From Lentilactobacillus kisonensis DSM 19906 = JCM 15041 (GTDB taxonomy: Bacteria > Bacillota > Bacilli > Lactobacillales > Lactobacillaceae): DNA of 64,000 nucleotides. Positions within the stretch are counted from its first letter, which is position 1. Each line of letters opens with the position of its first letter. Under the pieces are notes generated by a model. It was not told the DNA's origin. It saw nothing but the letters and a program-made list of their open reading frames with translations, and ran no database searches. Made by a program: the position numbers and the translations under genes. Below are positions 18,798 to 27,869 of this stretch, in pieces. Location of the stretch: positions 62,001 to 126,000 of the forward strand of contig NZ_AZEB01000001.1 of assembly GCF_001434135.1 (NCBI RefSeq), given 5' to 3'.

Positions 18798-19682
18798 ATG
18801 ATACCACGACTTGTTGATTTGCCGACTAACAACCAAACGAAACTATCGCTGGCATTATTTGATGCGCCTAATCCACGGGGAATTGTTCAAATTATCCATG
18901 GCGCACTGGAACACAAAGAACGCTACTTTAGATTTGCTGAATTCTTGCGAGCAAATGGTTATCACGTGATTGTATCTGATAATCGGGGGCATGGTGCTTC
19001 TGTTTCATCGGCAGACCCTTTGGGCATCATGATGAGTTTACCGCAGTTGATTGCCGATCAAAGTCAAATCACACAATATGCCAAACACCGATGGGGTGGG
19101 CTTAAGGTAAGCCTGTTTGGCCATTCGTTTGGCTCTATCTTAGCCAGGATATATTTACAAAAGCATGATGATGAACTTAACGGCCTAGTTTTGACTGGAA
19201 CGGTAAATTATATTCCGGTTGTCCCCATTGGGTTGATGCTGGCAAATTTATTTTTGAAATTTCGTTCTCGGAATAGTCGGTGTCGTCTGCTTTCAAACAT
19301 GTCCGGCCTTAATCCCAATAATCATCAATGGCTAAGTTATAATCAACATAACATCTATCGGGTGGCTGGTGATCCATTGATGATTCATGAGTACCCGGTC
19401 AAAAGCCTCCAAACTTTATGGCGAGGTGACTATGAACTAAAACAGATTAAGCATTTTAAGTGTTTGACGCCAGCTTTGCCAATTTTAACGATTGTTGGTG
19501 ACCACGATAAGTTTAGTGGTGGCAAACGCGGGATTGCTGATACGATTTCGACGCTCCATAAGATTGGGTATCAAAATGTTTCGAGCATAATCATGCCACA
19601 TATGAAACATGAAGTATTGAATGAAAAGGACCATGAAAAGGTTGATAATTTGATTTTAAAGTTTCTGAACAGGCTGAGGTGA
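18798..19682 (+). CDS. Alpha/beta hydrolase (lysophospholipase / monoacylglycerol lipase-like)
   Basis: The 294-residue protein belongs to the S33-type alpha/beta hydrolases. The oxyanion strand IVQIIHGALEH is near residue 32, the DNRGHGAS motif near 60, the nucleophile GHSFGS near 112, an acid in IVGDHDKFSGG and the catalytic His in MPHMKHEVLNE. No signal peptide is visible, so it is probably cytoplasmic. The likely substrates are glycerol or phospholipid esters, judged from family resemblance only. It has its own ribosome-binding site and a strong terminator downstream. Confidence 0.88.
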   Translation: MIPRLVDLPTNNQTKLSLALFDAPNPRGIVQIIHGALEHKERYFRFAEFLRANGYHVIVSDNRGHGASVSSADPLGIMMSLPQLIADQSQITQYAKHRWGGLKVSLFGHSFGSILARIYLQKHDDELNGLVLTGTVNYIPVVPIGLMLANLFLKFRSRNSRCRLLSNMSGLNPNNHQWLSYNQHNIYRVAGDPLMIHEYPVKSLQTLWRGDYELKQIKHFKCLTPALPILTIVGDHDKFSGGKRGIADTISTLHKIGYQNVSSIIMPHMKHEVLNEKDHEKVDNLILKFLNRLR

Positions 19683-19757
19683 CCGTTTGAAGTTAAGATT
19701 GAATCCAAAAGCAGGGTTATTCTAACGGTGCTGAATCTTTTGGTTAAAAACACCAAA

Positions 19758-19803
19758 AAAGAAGCTGTGACAAACATCATGTTTGTCACAGCTTCTTTTA
19801 TTA
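19758..19803. terminator. Bidirectional terminator
   Basis: Perfect 18-base arms (19758-19775 and 19781-19798) surround a five-base loop, with A-rich and T-rich flanks. It separates the converging hydrolase and small membrane protein genes. Confidence 0.92.
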
Positions 19804-19828
19804 GGTAATTAATAGTTATCTTAATGAA

Positions 19829-20011
19829 TCAAGCATCTTTACTAATTAAGTAAATTCCGTTAACCGCAACGAATGCAACTACTGCGGCAGCAATTCCCAC
19901 TTGCCACATGTTATAAGGCATTACTTCAAGCTTGGAGCCTATGTAACCGACAATTTCGCCAAAGATAAATGCCCAAAAAATTGCAACAAGGTTTGAACTG
20001 ATGAGTTTCAT
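19829..20011 (-). CDS. Small membrane protein, DUF2929/YjzD-like
   Basis: The 60-residue protein begins MKLISSNLVAIFWAFIFGEI and has two hydrophobic segments (about residues 6-26 and 37-55), ending in a short polar tail. The pattern WAF..GE.VGYIGS fits the DUF2929 (YjzD) family of unknown function, which is often divergent from dnaE in lactobacilli. The ATG at 20011 follows GAGAGGTGG by eight bases; an upstream GTG would sit on the ribosome-binding site. Confidence 0.8.
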   Translation of the reverse strand: MKLISSNLVAIFWAFIFGEIVGYIGSKLEVMPYNMWQVGIAAAVVAFVAVNGIYLISKDA

Positions 20012-20209
20012 GACAACGGCCACCTCTCTACATTAACAATCAAAAATATTCTAGCACAATCGCCGGCAAAAATCACGTGAACTTTTTGGGGCAGTTGTTA
20101 TTTTGGTGGCGCTGGCGTATACGCGCACATTGATGTCTAGTAGAGCTGACTTAAAAATCATAATCGTTAAAACTTTACCTTGCATTGCTAGTCCTTAGTT
20201 AGATAATTT

Positions 20210-20218
20210 TGGTATAAT
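20210..20218 (+). promoter_or_regulatory. Extended -10 promoter of dnaE
   Basis: TGGTATAAT (TATAAT at 20213-20218) lies about 25 bases before the dnaE start. A well-placed -35 box is not evident. Confidence 0.55.
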
Positions 20219-20243
20219 TTCTCATAGAAAGTGGGGTAATAAA

Positions 20244-23200
20244 GTGAATTATGTTCCATTACAGGTAATTAGTTCATATAGTTTGCTTCAAAGCCCAATC
20301 CGAATTGCTGATTTGGTCACGGTAGCTAAGGAACGCGGCTATAATGCCTTGGCACTCACGGACATTAATGTGATGTACGGGGCAGTTGAATTTTACGATG
20401 CATGTTTACAAGCTAATGTGAAGCCAATTATTGGCCTTACGTTACAAATTCCCGGAATTATTATGGATGAGAAGGATTACCCAATCGTCTTGATCGCAAA
20501 GGATCAGGTTGGGTATGCAAATTTGATGCAGATTTCAACTATTCGATTGACGACTTCTGAACTAACGTTGGCCAATTTAAAGCAATATTTAACCCATCTA
20601 TTCATTATTTTGCCGCCACTTGCTGAAGTGAACGACCTGTTATTGCAAGGAAGGCAGGCAGAAATTAATCAATTGCTGACCCATATTAGGCAGTTAGGGG
20701 TAGCCAGTGATTCACTTAAAATTGGGGTTGATTATCATTCATCTGCTCCTTTAATTGATATGTTGAGTAAATTGGCTGCCGATAATCAAATCGCGTTAAT
20801 TGCTGATAGCCCAGTCGACTATATCGATGGATCCGACTATTTTCCAATGCAAGTTTTAAAGGCGATCGGTGCAGGGGATAAAATTAATAACGTTGGTACG
20901 CTTAGTAAGCAAGTCGGTCCATACTGGCTACGACCGGCGGCTCAAATGGATGAAGCCTATCAGAAGGCCCATTTACAAGCAACCGTTGAGCAGATCGACT
21001 CTTTGGTCAAAAAATGCAACGTAGAAATTAAGAAACATCAGCCTAAGTTACCTGCCTTTGATACGCCAAATGGGATTGAATCAGGGGTGTATTTGCGCCA
21101 GCTCTGTGAGAAGGGATTGCAGTTTCGACTTAAGCATAATCAGATTACGGATACCAAGCCTTATGAGGAGAGACTAGAACGAGAATTAGCCGTTATTCAT
21201 TCGATGGGGTTTGATAATTATTTTTTAATTGTTTGGGATGTCATTAATTTTGCCCACCAAACGAATATCATTACTGGGCCGGGGCGAGGCTCTGCTGCTG
21301 GCTCATTGGTTGCATATGTGTTATTCATTACTGATGTGGACCCCATTAAATATGATTTACTGTTTGAACGTTTCTTAAATCCGGAGCGAGTTCAAATGCC
21401 GGATATTGACTTAGATATTCCTGATAACAAGCGCGATGAGGTTATTCAATACGTTCATCACAAGTATGGCCATGAACGGGTTGCCCAAATCATTACTTTT
21501 GGGACATTAGCTGCTAAACAATCAATTCGAGATGTTGGCCGGGTGTTTGGATTAACCACCAGCCAACAAGATCAATGGAGTAAAGCAATCCCGAGTGCGT
21601 TTCATGTTTCGTTAAAGGATGCGTTGGCGAATTCTCAAAAATTAAAAAATCTAATTGCTGATAGTCCACTGAATCAGGCTCTGTTTAATACGGCAGCCGC
21701 CCTTGAAGGATTGCCGCGGCACTATTCAACCCATGCGGCTGGTTTAGTGTTGAGTGACAATCCGTTGGTTAAACTAGTTCCCCTTCAAGATGGCAACGAT
21801 GGTTTATTGATGACTCAATATTCTAAAGACTATGTTGAGTCCGTTGGTCTGCTAAAGATGGACTTCTTAGGACTTAGGAACCTCTCGATCTTGGCTGATG
21901 CGCTTAGTGAAATTAAACAGGTAACTGGAAAATCCCTGGATATTTCTGCGGTTCCTTTGGATGATGCCAAAACAATTCAGTTATTTGCTAGGGGTGATAC
22001 AACGGGGATTTTCCAATTTGAGTCAACGGGTATTCGTAACGTGTTACGTAGATTACATCCTGAACACTTTGAAGATATTGCCCTAGTTAATGCACTCTAT
22101 CGGCCTGGCCCAATGCAAAATATTGATGAGGTGGTTAAGCGAAAAACGAATCACGAGAAGCTGACTTACCCGGATGATTCACTGATAGAAATTTTGAAAC
22201 CAACTTATGGTGTCATTGTTTATCAGGAACAAGTAATGCTTGTTGCTTCCAAGCTTGCAGGCTTTTCACTTGGACAGGCGGATATTTTACGACGGGCAAT
22301 GAGTAAGAAGAAACTGAAAGTAATGGACCAAATGAAATCATTGTTTTTATCTGGCGCGAAAAACCGGGGCCATTCACAGACAGTGGCCACTAAGGTATTC
22401 AATTATATTGAGCGTTTTGCTAATTACGGGTTCAATAAATCTCATGCAGTTGCCTATAGCAAGATGGCGTATGAACTTGCTTATCTAAAAGTTTACTATC
22501 CTGGTGAATTCCACGTTGCCCTCTTAAATTCCGTACAGGGTAATCCGGTAAAGATCAAAGAATATCTACTTGATGCTAAATCAATGGATGTTGCAATTAA
22601 TGGACCTGATATTAATCAAAGCCCGGCAACATTTTCATTTCAAAATGACCGAATTATGTTTGGCTTAGCATCCATCAAAGGGATTCGTCATGATATGGTA
22701 AGTGACTTATTAGCTGAACGTACCCAAACTGGTGAATTTAAAAGCTTTGCGGATTTTTTAAACAGACTGCAGCCAAAATATCGAAAGGTTGATTTGATCA
22801 ATGCGCTAATTTATTCAGGTGCACTAGATACGTTTTCCTTTAATCGATCTGAACTAATTGCTGCGGCACCAGAGTTTATCAGCTCCGTGGAACTTAGCGG
22901 TAATTCAATGAGCTTGTTTAAAGCCCTTGAACCTAAGATGCCTCATAAACCCGAAATGCCACTGATGCAGCGGCTTGATAAAGAGAACGAATACCTGGGA
23001 GCTTACCTTTCAGGCCACCCGACGGAACGTTTTGCGACTTTGGCCAAACAACTTAATGCGAAATCGACAAATGAATTGGTGGTAGGAATGACTAATATTT
23101 TTGTCATTCTTTACGTGACGAAGGTCAAAATTATTCGAACCAAGACTGGGAAACAAATGGCGTTTGTGGATGGTAATGATCAAGCTGGTGAAATTTCGGT

Positions 23201-23591
23201 AACCGTTTTCCCCAACATCTTCATTAACAATCAATCTTGGCTTCACAAGGATATGGTCATTTTGGTTCAGGGGAAGGTTGAAAAAACAACCGATATTCAG
23301 ATTGTTGCGAATAGAATTGAGCCTGCAGATAATGCAATGCGTAATAGTCAACCAGTCAATCCTGCTTCTAAATGGTATTTGAGAATTGATCAGGCCCATG
23401 ATCGAAATGATGCTTTTCATAAGTTAACTCAACTGACTAGTAATTTTCACGGAAACGTTCCTGTAGTGATATATGAATCGGAGACCAAGCGTACCTGGCG
23501 GCTTGATACCCAGTTTAATTTACAAAGCGGTACGCTAATTTCTGAGAAATTGATGGCAATTTTTGGTACAAAGAACGTTGTGTATAAGTAA
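20244..23591 (+). CDS. dnaE: DNA polymerase III alpha subunit DnaE
   Basis: This is a replicative polymerase of the DnaE class, used in lagging-strand extension in Bacillota alongside PolC. It has an N-terminal PHP domain (residues 1-205), the catalytic core with GPGRGSAAGSLVAY and the acidic PDIDLDIPD near residue 386, helix-hairpin-helix segments and a C-terminal OB fold (about 940-1020). It starts with GTG after GTGGGG. The length of 1115 residues is typical of lactobacilli. The DUF2929 gene is divergent upstream and pyk follows. Confidence 0.97.
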   Translation: MNYVPLQVISSYSLLQSPIRIADLVTVAKERGYNALALTDINVMYGAVEFYDACLQANVKPIIGLTLQIPGIIMDEKDYPIVLIAKDQVGYANLMQISTIRLTTSELTLANLKQYLTHLFIILPPLAEVNDLLLQGRQAEINQLLTHIRQLGVASDSLKIGVDYHSSAPLIDMLSKLAADNQIALIADSPVDYIDGSDYFPMQVLKAIGAGDKINNVGTLSKQVGPYWLRPAAQMDEAYQKAHLQATVEQIDSLVKKCNVEIKKHQPKLPAFDTPNGIESGVYLRQLCEKGLQFRLKHNQITDTKPYEERLERELAVIHSMGFDNYFLIVWDVINFAHQTNIITGPGRGSAAGSLVAYVLFITDVDPIKYDLLFERFLNPERVQMPDIDLDIPDNKRDEVIQYVHHKYGHERVAQIITFGTLAAKQSIRDVGRVFGLTTSQQDQWSKAIPSAFHVSLKDALANSQKLKNLIADSPLNQALFNTAAALEGLPRHYSTHAAGLVLSDNPLVKLVPLQDGNDGLLMTQYSKDYVESVGLLKMDFLGLRNLSILADALSEIKQVTGKSLDISAVPLDDAKTIQLFARGDTTGIFQFESTGIRNVLRRLHPEHFEDIALVNALYRPGPMQNIDEVVKRKTNHEKLTYPDDSLIEILKPTYGVIVYQEQVMLVASKLAGFSLGQADILRRAMSKKKLKVMDQMKSLFLSGAKNRGHSQTVATKVFNYIERFANYGFNKSHAVAYSKMAYELAYLKVYYPGEFHVALLNSVQGNPVKIKEYLLDAKSMDVAINGPDINQSPATFSFQNDRIMFGLASIKGIRHDMVSDLLAERTQTGEFKSFADFLNRLQPKYRKVDLINALIYSGALDTFSFNRSELIAAAPEFISSVELSGNSMSLFKALEPKMPHKPEMPLMQRLDKENEYLGAYLSGHPTERFATLAKQLNAKSTNELVVGMTNIFVILYVTKVKIIRTKTGKQMAFVDGNDQAGEISVTVFPNIFINNQSWLHKDMVILVQGKVEKTTDIQIVANRIEPADNAMRNSQPVNPASKWYLRIDQAHDRNDAFHKLTQLTSNFHGNVPVVIYESETKRTWRLDTQFNLQSGTLISEKLMAIFGTKNVVYK

Positions 23592-23653
23592 TTTGGAAAT
23601 TAAGTGAAATGTTCAGTAAAGGCTTACATTTCTGTTAGGTTAACTTTTAACTA

Positions 23654-23668
23654 TGTAAAATACTTACA
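23654..23668. promoter_or_regulatory. Dyad TGTAA-N5-TTACA in the dnaE-pyk gap
   Basis: A perfect five-base dyad lies at 23654-23658 and 23664-23668, with a related GTAA/TTAC pair at 23616-23627. It sits upstream of a probable pyk promoter (GCGACA at 23696-23701, TAAAAT at 23719-23724, 17-base spacer). The spacing is not that of a canonical cre site, so the binding protein is unknown. Confidence 0.4.
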
Positions 23669-23824
23669 GAACGGTATTTGAACGGCAAAATATGGGCGAC
23701 AAGCGGTTTGAAAAGTGATAAAATACGATTGAAATCTAAAAGGATACCGATAGTTTATTTGTAACGTTTTATGGCGTTATTAAAAAGTGTTTGGTGCCCA
23801 AAAACCGAAGGAGAGATTTTACTT

Positions 23825-25582
23825 ATGAAGAAAACTAAGATCGTAAGTACATTAGGACCAGCAAGTACTGATGTTGAAACAATTACTAAGCTTATTGAAG
23901 CTGGTGCTAATGTTTTCCGATTTAACTTTTCACATGGTGACCACCCTGAACATCTTGATCGTATGAACAAGGTTCACGAAGCTGAAAAGAAAACTGGCAA
24001 GACCGTTGGAATTATGCTTGATACTAAAGGTGCTGAAATTCGGACGACCGTTCAAAAGGGCGGTAAGCTTGAATATCACACTGGTGATAAGTTTAGAATT
24101 TCAATGGATGACAGCCTTGAAGGTACAAAAGACAAGATTGCTGTTACTTACCCAGGCCTTTTCGATGATGTTCATGTTGGCGGCCACGTCCTTTTTGATG
24201 ATGGTTTGTTGGACACCGTAATCGATGAAAAAGATGATGCTAACAAAGAACTTGTTGTAACGGTTCAAAATGATAGTGTTCTTGGATCACGTAAAGGAGT
24301 TAACGCTCCTGGTGTTTCAATCAACTTACCTGGTATCACTGAAAAAGATTCAGACGATATTCGCTTTGGATTGGATCATGAAATCGACTTTATTTCTGCT
24401 TCATTCGTTCGTAAGGCACAAGATGTTTTGGACATCCGTGAATTACTTGAAGAAAAGCACATGGAACATGTTCAAATCTTCCCAAAGATCGAATCTCAAG
24501 AAGGAATTAATAACTTCGAAGATATCATCAAGGTTTCTGATGGCTTAATGGTTGCTCGTGGTGACATGGGTGTTGAAATTCCAGCAGAAAACGTTCCGTT
24601 GGTACAAAAGACTTTGATCAAGCGTTGTAATCAATTAGGTAAGCCAGTTATTACGGCTACTCAAATGCTTGACTCAATGCAAGAAAACCCTCGTCCAACA
24701 CGTGCCGAAGCTTCTGATGTTGCCAATGCCGTCTTTGATGGTACTGATGCAACGATGCTTTCTGGTGAAAGTGCTAACGGTGACTATCCTGTTCAATCAG
24801 TTCAAACAATGGCCCGGATTGATGTTAAGGCTGAAAATGCCTTTAACGATTTCGGTACACCTCGTCCTAAGTTTGACTCAAGTGATGTTACTGAATCAAT
24901 TGGTGAATCAGTTGCTCGAGTTGCTAAAGAGTTAGGTGTTCATACCATTGTTGCTGCTACTCGTTCAGGTTACACTGCTAAGATGATTTCTAAGTATCAT
25001 CCAGATGCTGACATTCTTGCCATTACATTTGACGAACGTACACGTCGTGGCCTAATGATCAATTGGGGTGTTCACCCAATCTTAGTTGACGAAGTTAAGA
25101 GTACTGATGAAATCTTTGAATTAGCTTCAAAGAAGGCACTTGAAACTGGCTTGGCTAAGGAAGGCGATTTAATTATCGTTACTGCCGGTGTTCCAGTTGG
25201 TGAAAGTGGCACAACTAACTTGATGAGAGTTCAATTAATTGGCTCAAAGCTAGTTCAAGGCCAAGGTGTTGGTGATAAGACGGTTATTGGTAAAGCTGTT
25301 ATCGCAAAGAACGCAGCCGATGCTAAGAGCAAAGTGACTGAAGGTAGTATTTTAGTTACTAAGTCAACTGACAAAGAATATCTACCAGCTATTGAAAAGG
25401 CGAGTGCCGTTGTTGTAGAAAACGGTGGCTTGACTTCACATGCAGCTGTTGTGGGTATTTCAATGGGAATTCCTGTTGTTGTTGGTGCTCAAAATGCCAC
25501 AACCAAGATTTCTGATGGTGAATTAATTACTGTTGATTCACATCGTGGTGTTATTTATCATGGTGCTTCATCATCAATCTAA
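23825..25582 (+). CDS. pyk: Pyruvate kinase
   Basis: Pyruvate kinase converts PEP and ADP to pyruvate and ATP. It begins MKKTKIVSTLGPAS, with RFNFSHGDH near residue 35 and the signature IFPKIESQEG near 220. The usual allosteric C-domain is followed by a PEP-utiliser-like extra domain (about residues 490-585, with GGLTSHAAVVGISMGIPVVVG), giving 585 residues, a form common in Bacillota. The ATG at 23825 follows GAAGGAGAG; the frame is open further upstream but without a ribosome-binding site. The expected pfkA partner is absent. Confidence 0.97.
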   Translation: MKKTKIVSTLGPASTDVETITKLIEAGANVFRFNFSHGDHPEHLDRMNKVHEAEKKTGKTVGIMLDTKGAEIRTTVQKGGKLEYHTGDKFRISMDDSLEGTKDKIAVTYPGLFDDVHVGGHVLFDDGLLDTVIDEKDDANKELVVTVQNDSVLGSRKGVNAPGVSINLPGITEKDSDDIRFGLDHEIDFISASFVRKAQDVLDIRELLEEKHMEHVQIFPKIESQEGINNFEDIIKVSDGLMVARGDMGVEIPAENVPLVQKTLIKRCNQLGKPVITATQMLDSMQENPRPTRAEASDVANAVFDGTDATMLSGESANGDYPVQSVQTMARIDVKAENAFNDFGTPRPKFDSSDVTESIGESVARVAKELGVHTIVAATRSGYTAKMISKYHPDADILAITFDERTRRGLMINWGVHPILVDEVKSTDEIFELASKKALETGLAKEGDLIIVTAGVPVGESGTTNLMRVQLIGSKLVQGQGVGDKTVIGKAVIAKNAADAKSKVTEGSILVTKSTDKEYLPAIEKASAVVVENGGLTSHAAVVGISMGIPVVVGAQNATTKISDGELITVDSHRGVIYHGASSSI

Positions 25583-25617
25583 ACTGAGCGTTATGATGTT
25601 CAGTTATCGTTAATCAT

Positions 25618-25655
25618 AAACAGGTCCGGGCGGTTAAATCCGTTCGGACCTGTTT
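25618..25655. terminator. Terminator after pyk
   Basis: Arms 25618-25633 and 25640-25655 (CAGGTCCG-GCGG with CCG-TCGGACCTG) are flanked by A and T runs. A weaker hairpin, AACTGA/TCAGTT, lies at 25581-25605. Confidence 0.88.
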
Positions 25656-25733
25656 GTGATTATTAGGGGATGGTCGAAATCCGGACCAAAAACGTGTAAA
25701 ATAAGGATATGATGGATGAGATCGGAGATAAAC

Positions 25734-26594
25734 ATGAATAATATAGTTGCACAAGTTATAACTGGAAAAGTAATCGACGAGAATGATAAGGATTATTACG
25801 TTCAAATCGAAGGTGAAACTTTTCTGTTAGATAAAGCTGAGGTTAAAAAGCCGCTTAAAATTGGGGCAAACTTTACCGGCTTTACGTATGAAAATGAACA
25901 ACACAAAATGCAAATCACGCGTAACATCCCTAAAATTCGCCGGGACCACTACGGATTTGCAACCGTTGTGAAGGAAAAGTTTGGCCTAGGTGTTTTTGTT
26001 GACATCGGCTTACCGAATAAGGATATGGTTGTTTCAATCGATGAATTACCGACGATTCGGTCACTTTGGCCACAAGCAGGCGATAAATTACTAATCTGTT
26101 TAACGGTTGATAATAAAAGCCGGATTTGGGGGCACTTAGCCGATGAGGAAATTTTTGCGGCAATTGCCCGACCAGTTACCAGTGATATCAAAAATAAGGA
26201 TTTAAAGGCCCGGGTATATCGCTTGAAGATGGCTGGAACGCGCCTTCTAACTGAGGATTATCACCTAGCATTTTTGCATCCTGATGAACGCCAGCTTGAA
26301 CCGCGATTGGGTGAGGAAGTTAGTGCTAGAGTAATCGGAACGCTTCGAGACGGCTCAATTAATATCTCAACCAAACCTCGGGCATACCAGGAAATTGGTG
26401 AGGATGCCCAAATGATTCTAGCCGCAATTGAACATACGGACGAAAAGGAACTCGCTTTTAGTGATAAAAGCACGCCAGAGTCAATAAAAGATTATTTTGG
26501 GATTAGTAAGGGTGCTTTTAAAAGGGCATTGGGGCATTTACTCAAAGATCGATTAATTGTTCAAGAGGATGGCCATATTAGATTGACGAAGTAG
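25734..26594 (+). CDS. cvfB: S1-domain RNA-binding protein CvfB (YitL family)
   Basis: The 286-residue protein has repeated S1-like beta domains followed by a C-terminal winged helix (DYFGISKGAFKRALGHLLKDR). This is the CvfB/YitL architecture. The second S1 domain carries FGLGVFVDIGLPNKDM. In Staphylococcus, CvfB affects virulence gene expression through RNA binding; the role here is unknown. The ATG at 25734 follows CGGAGA. An in-frame ATG at 25716 has no good site. xerD starts eight bases after its stop. Confidence 0.88.
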   Translation: MNNIVAQVITGKVIDENDKDYYVQIEGETFLLDKAEVKKPLKIGANFTGFTYENEQHKMQITRNIPKIRRDHYGFATVVKEKFGLGVFVDIGLPNKDMVVSIDELPTIRSLWPQAGDKLLICLTVDNKSRIWGHLADEEIFAAIARPVTSDIKNKDLKARVYRLKMAGTRLLTEDYHLAFLHPDERQLEPRLGEEVSARVIGTLRDGSINISTKPRAYQEIGEDAQMILAAIEHTDEKELAFSDKSTPESIKDYFGISKGAFKRALGHLLKDRLIVQEDGHIRLTK

Positions 26595-26601
26595 GGATGA
26601 C

Positions 26602-27489
26602 ATGATTGATCAGGTTGAAGATTATTTACATTATCTACGGGTTGAACGGGGATTATCTGAAAATACGATCGTGAGCTATCGCCAAGATTTACTGGAAGCC
26701 GTTGCTTATTTCAAAAAGTCAGTGTTAAACATCACACAAGTTGATCAGTTCCTTATCTTAGATTATTTAGAAACACTTCAAAATGAAGGTCGGGCGCGAA
26801 ATACGGTCATTCGAATGGTTTCAAGTTTAAGGCGCTTCTTTCAGTATTTAGTTCAATTTGGTGAGATAAAGGAAGATCCGATGCTAAAAGTCGATTCACC
26901 CAAAAAGGCTCAGGGGCTACCCGATGTATTAACAGAAGCCCAGGTTAACCTGTTGCTTAGCATGCCCAATGTTAGTAAAAAGTTGGGGGTTCGGGACCGG
27001 GCAATTTTAGAAACGCTTTATGCAACCGGGCTGCGGGTAAGCGAATTAGTAAACCTCAAACTAGTTGATCTCCATTTATCGATGAATTTAATTCAAACGA
27101 TTGGTAAAGGGGATCGAGAGCGGATTATTCCAATTAGTGATGTGGCAATCGATTGGTTGAATCAGTATTTAAAGACCACTCGCGTTGCGTTACTGCGGAA
27201 GCGGGCGAATACGGCCTTCGTTTTCCTAAATGCCCATGGCCGCCAGTTAACCCGGCAGGCAATTTGGCAAATGATCAAAAAATACGTCAACCAGGCGGGA
27301 ATCAAAACGCACGTTACCCCCCATACCCTGCGACATTCTTTTGCAACCCATCTATTAGAGAATGGGGCTGATTTGCGGATTGTTCAGGAATTGTTGGGCC
27401 ACGCTGATATTTCAACGACGCAAATTTATACGCATATTTCGCACAAGCATTTAAGAGAGGTCTACGATAAATTTCATCCCAGAGCTTAA
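26602..27489 (+). CDS. xerD: Site-specific tyrosine recombinase XerD
   Basis: XerD works with XerC (or an equivalent) to resolve chromosome dimers at dif. It has an N-terminal SAM-like DNA-binding domain (YLHYLRVERGLSENTI). Catalytic residues are visible: Arg in TGLRVSELVNL near residue 148, HTLRHSFATHLL near 238, His in LLGHADISTTQIYTH and the nucleophile Tyr in the same stretch. The length of 295 residues is normal. It belongs to a housekeeping cluster with scpAB, so it is unlikely to be a phage integrase. Confidence 0.95.
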   Translation: MIDQVEDYLHYLRVERGLSENTIVSYRQDLLEAVAYFKKSVLNITQVDQFLILDYLETLQNEGRARNTVIRMVSSLRRFFQYLVQFGEIKEDPMLKVDSPKKAQGLPDVLTEAQVNLLLSMPNVSKKLGVRDRAILETLYATGLRVSELVNLKLVDLHLSMNLIQTIGKGDRERIIPISDVAIDWLNQYLKTTRVALLRKRANTAFVFLNAHGRQLTRQAIWQMIKKYVNQAGIKTHVTPHTLRHSFATHLLENGADLRIVQELLGHADISTTQIYTHISHKHLREVYDKFHPRA

Positions 27490-27506
27490 TTTAACGAGGT
27501 GATAAC

Positions 27507-27869
27507 ATGTTGTATCAGTATCGAAAAGACTACGAAAAAATTACAATGGGATTATTTTCTCTCATATCGGAATTACAGAATATGAACTTAGTTACTCAAG
27601 AGATGAATTGGTATGCTGGCAGTGATAATCGGGTTATTTATCTTTGGCGTGATGAAAACAATAATTGGTCTGGACTGGTCGGCATCGAGCTAAATGGTAA
27701 ACAGCTCTTGATTCATCAACTCGTGTTGACGCCTCAAAGCGTGGATCAGCATCATTACAATCAGCTTCTTGATGAATTGCAGGCACTTTATCCAGATGAT
27801 ACGATCATTGGTGGCTTTGATAACAAGGATGTTTGTGCAAAATGGGAGCAGTCGAAGCGCCATGCCTAA
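27507..27869 (+). CDS. ribT: RibT-like GNAT-family protein
   Basis: The 120-residue protein resembles RibT, a GNAT-fold acetyltransferase-like protein found after the riboflavin genes in Bacillus, close to scpA. It begins MLYQYRKDYEKITMGLFSLI and includes SGLVGIELNGKQLLIHQLVLTP, the likely central beta sheet. The catalytic role is not established. No ribDEAH genes are present here, so it persists without the operon that named it. It overlaps scpA by eight bases. Confidence 0.82.
   Translation: MLYQYRKDYEKITMGLFSLISELQNMNLVTQEMNWYAGSDNRVIYLWRDENNNWSGLVGIELNGKQLLIHQLVLTPQSVDQHHYNQLLDELQALYPDDTIIGGFDNKDVCAKWEQSKRHA

Noticed and set aside
23010-23420. 136-codon minus-strand frame inside dnaE
   Set aside because: It overlaps the conserved C-terminal part of dnaE and lacks any start signal.
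23654-23668. Canonical cre site before pyk
   Set aside because: The dyad has 15 bases and lacks the central CG of a CcpA site, so it is reported only as an unassigned dyad.
26602-27489. Phage integrase
   Set aside because: The tyrosine recombinase lies in a housekeeping operon next to ribT-scpAB and matches XerD. There are no other phage genes or attachment repeats.
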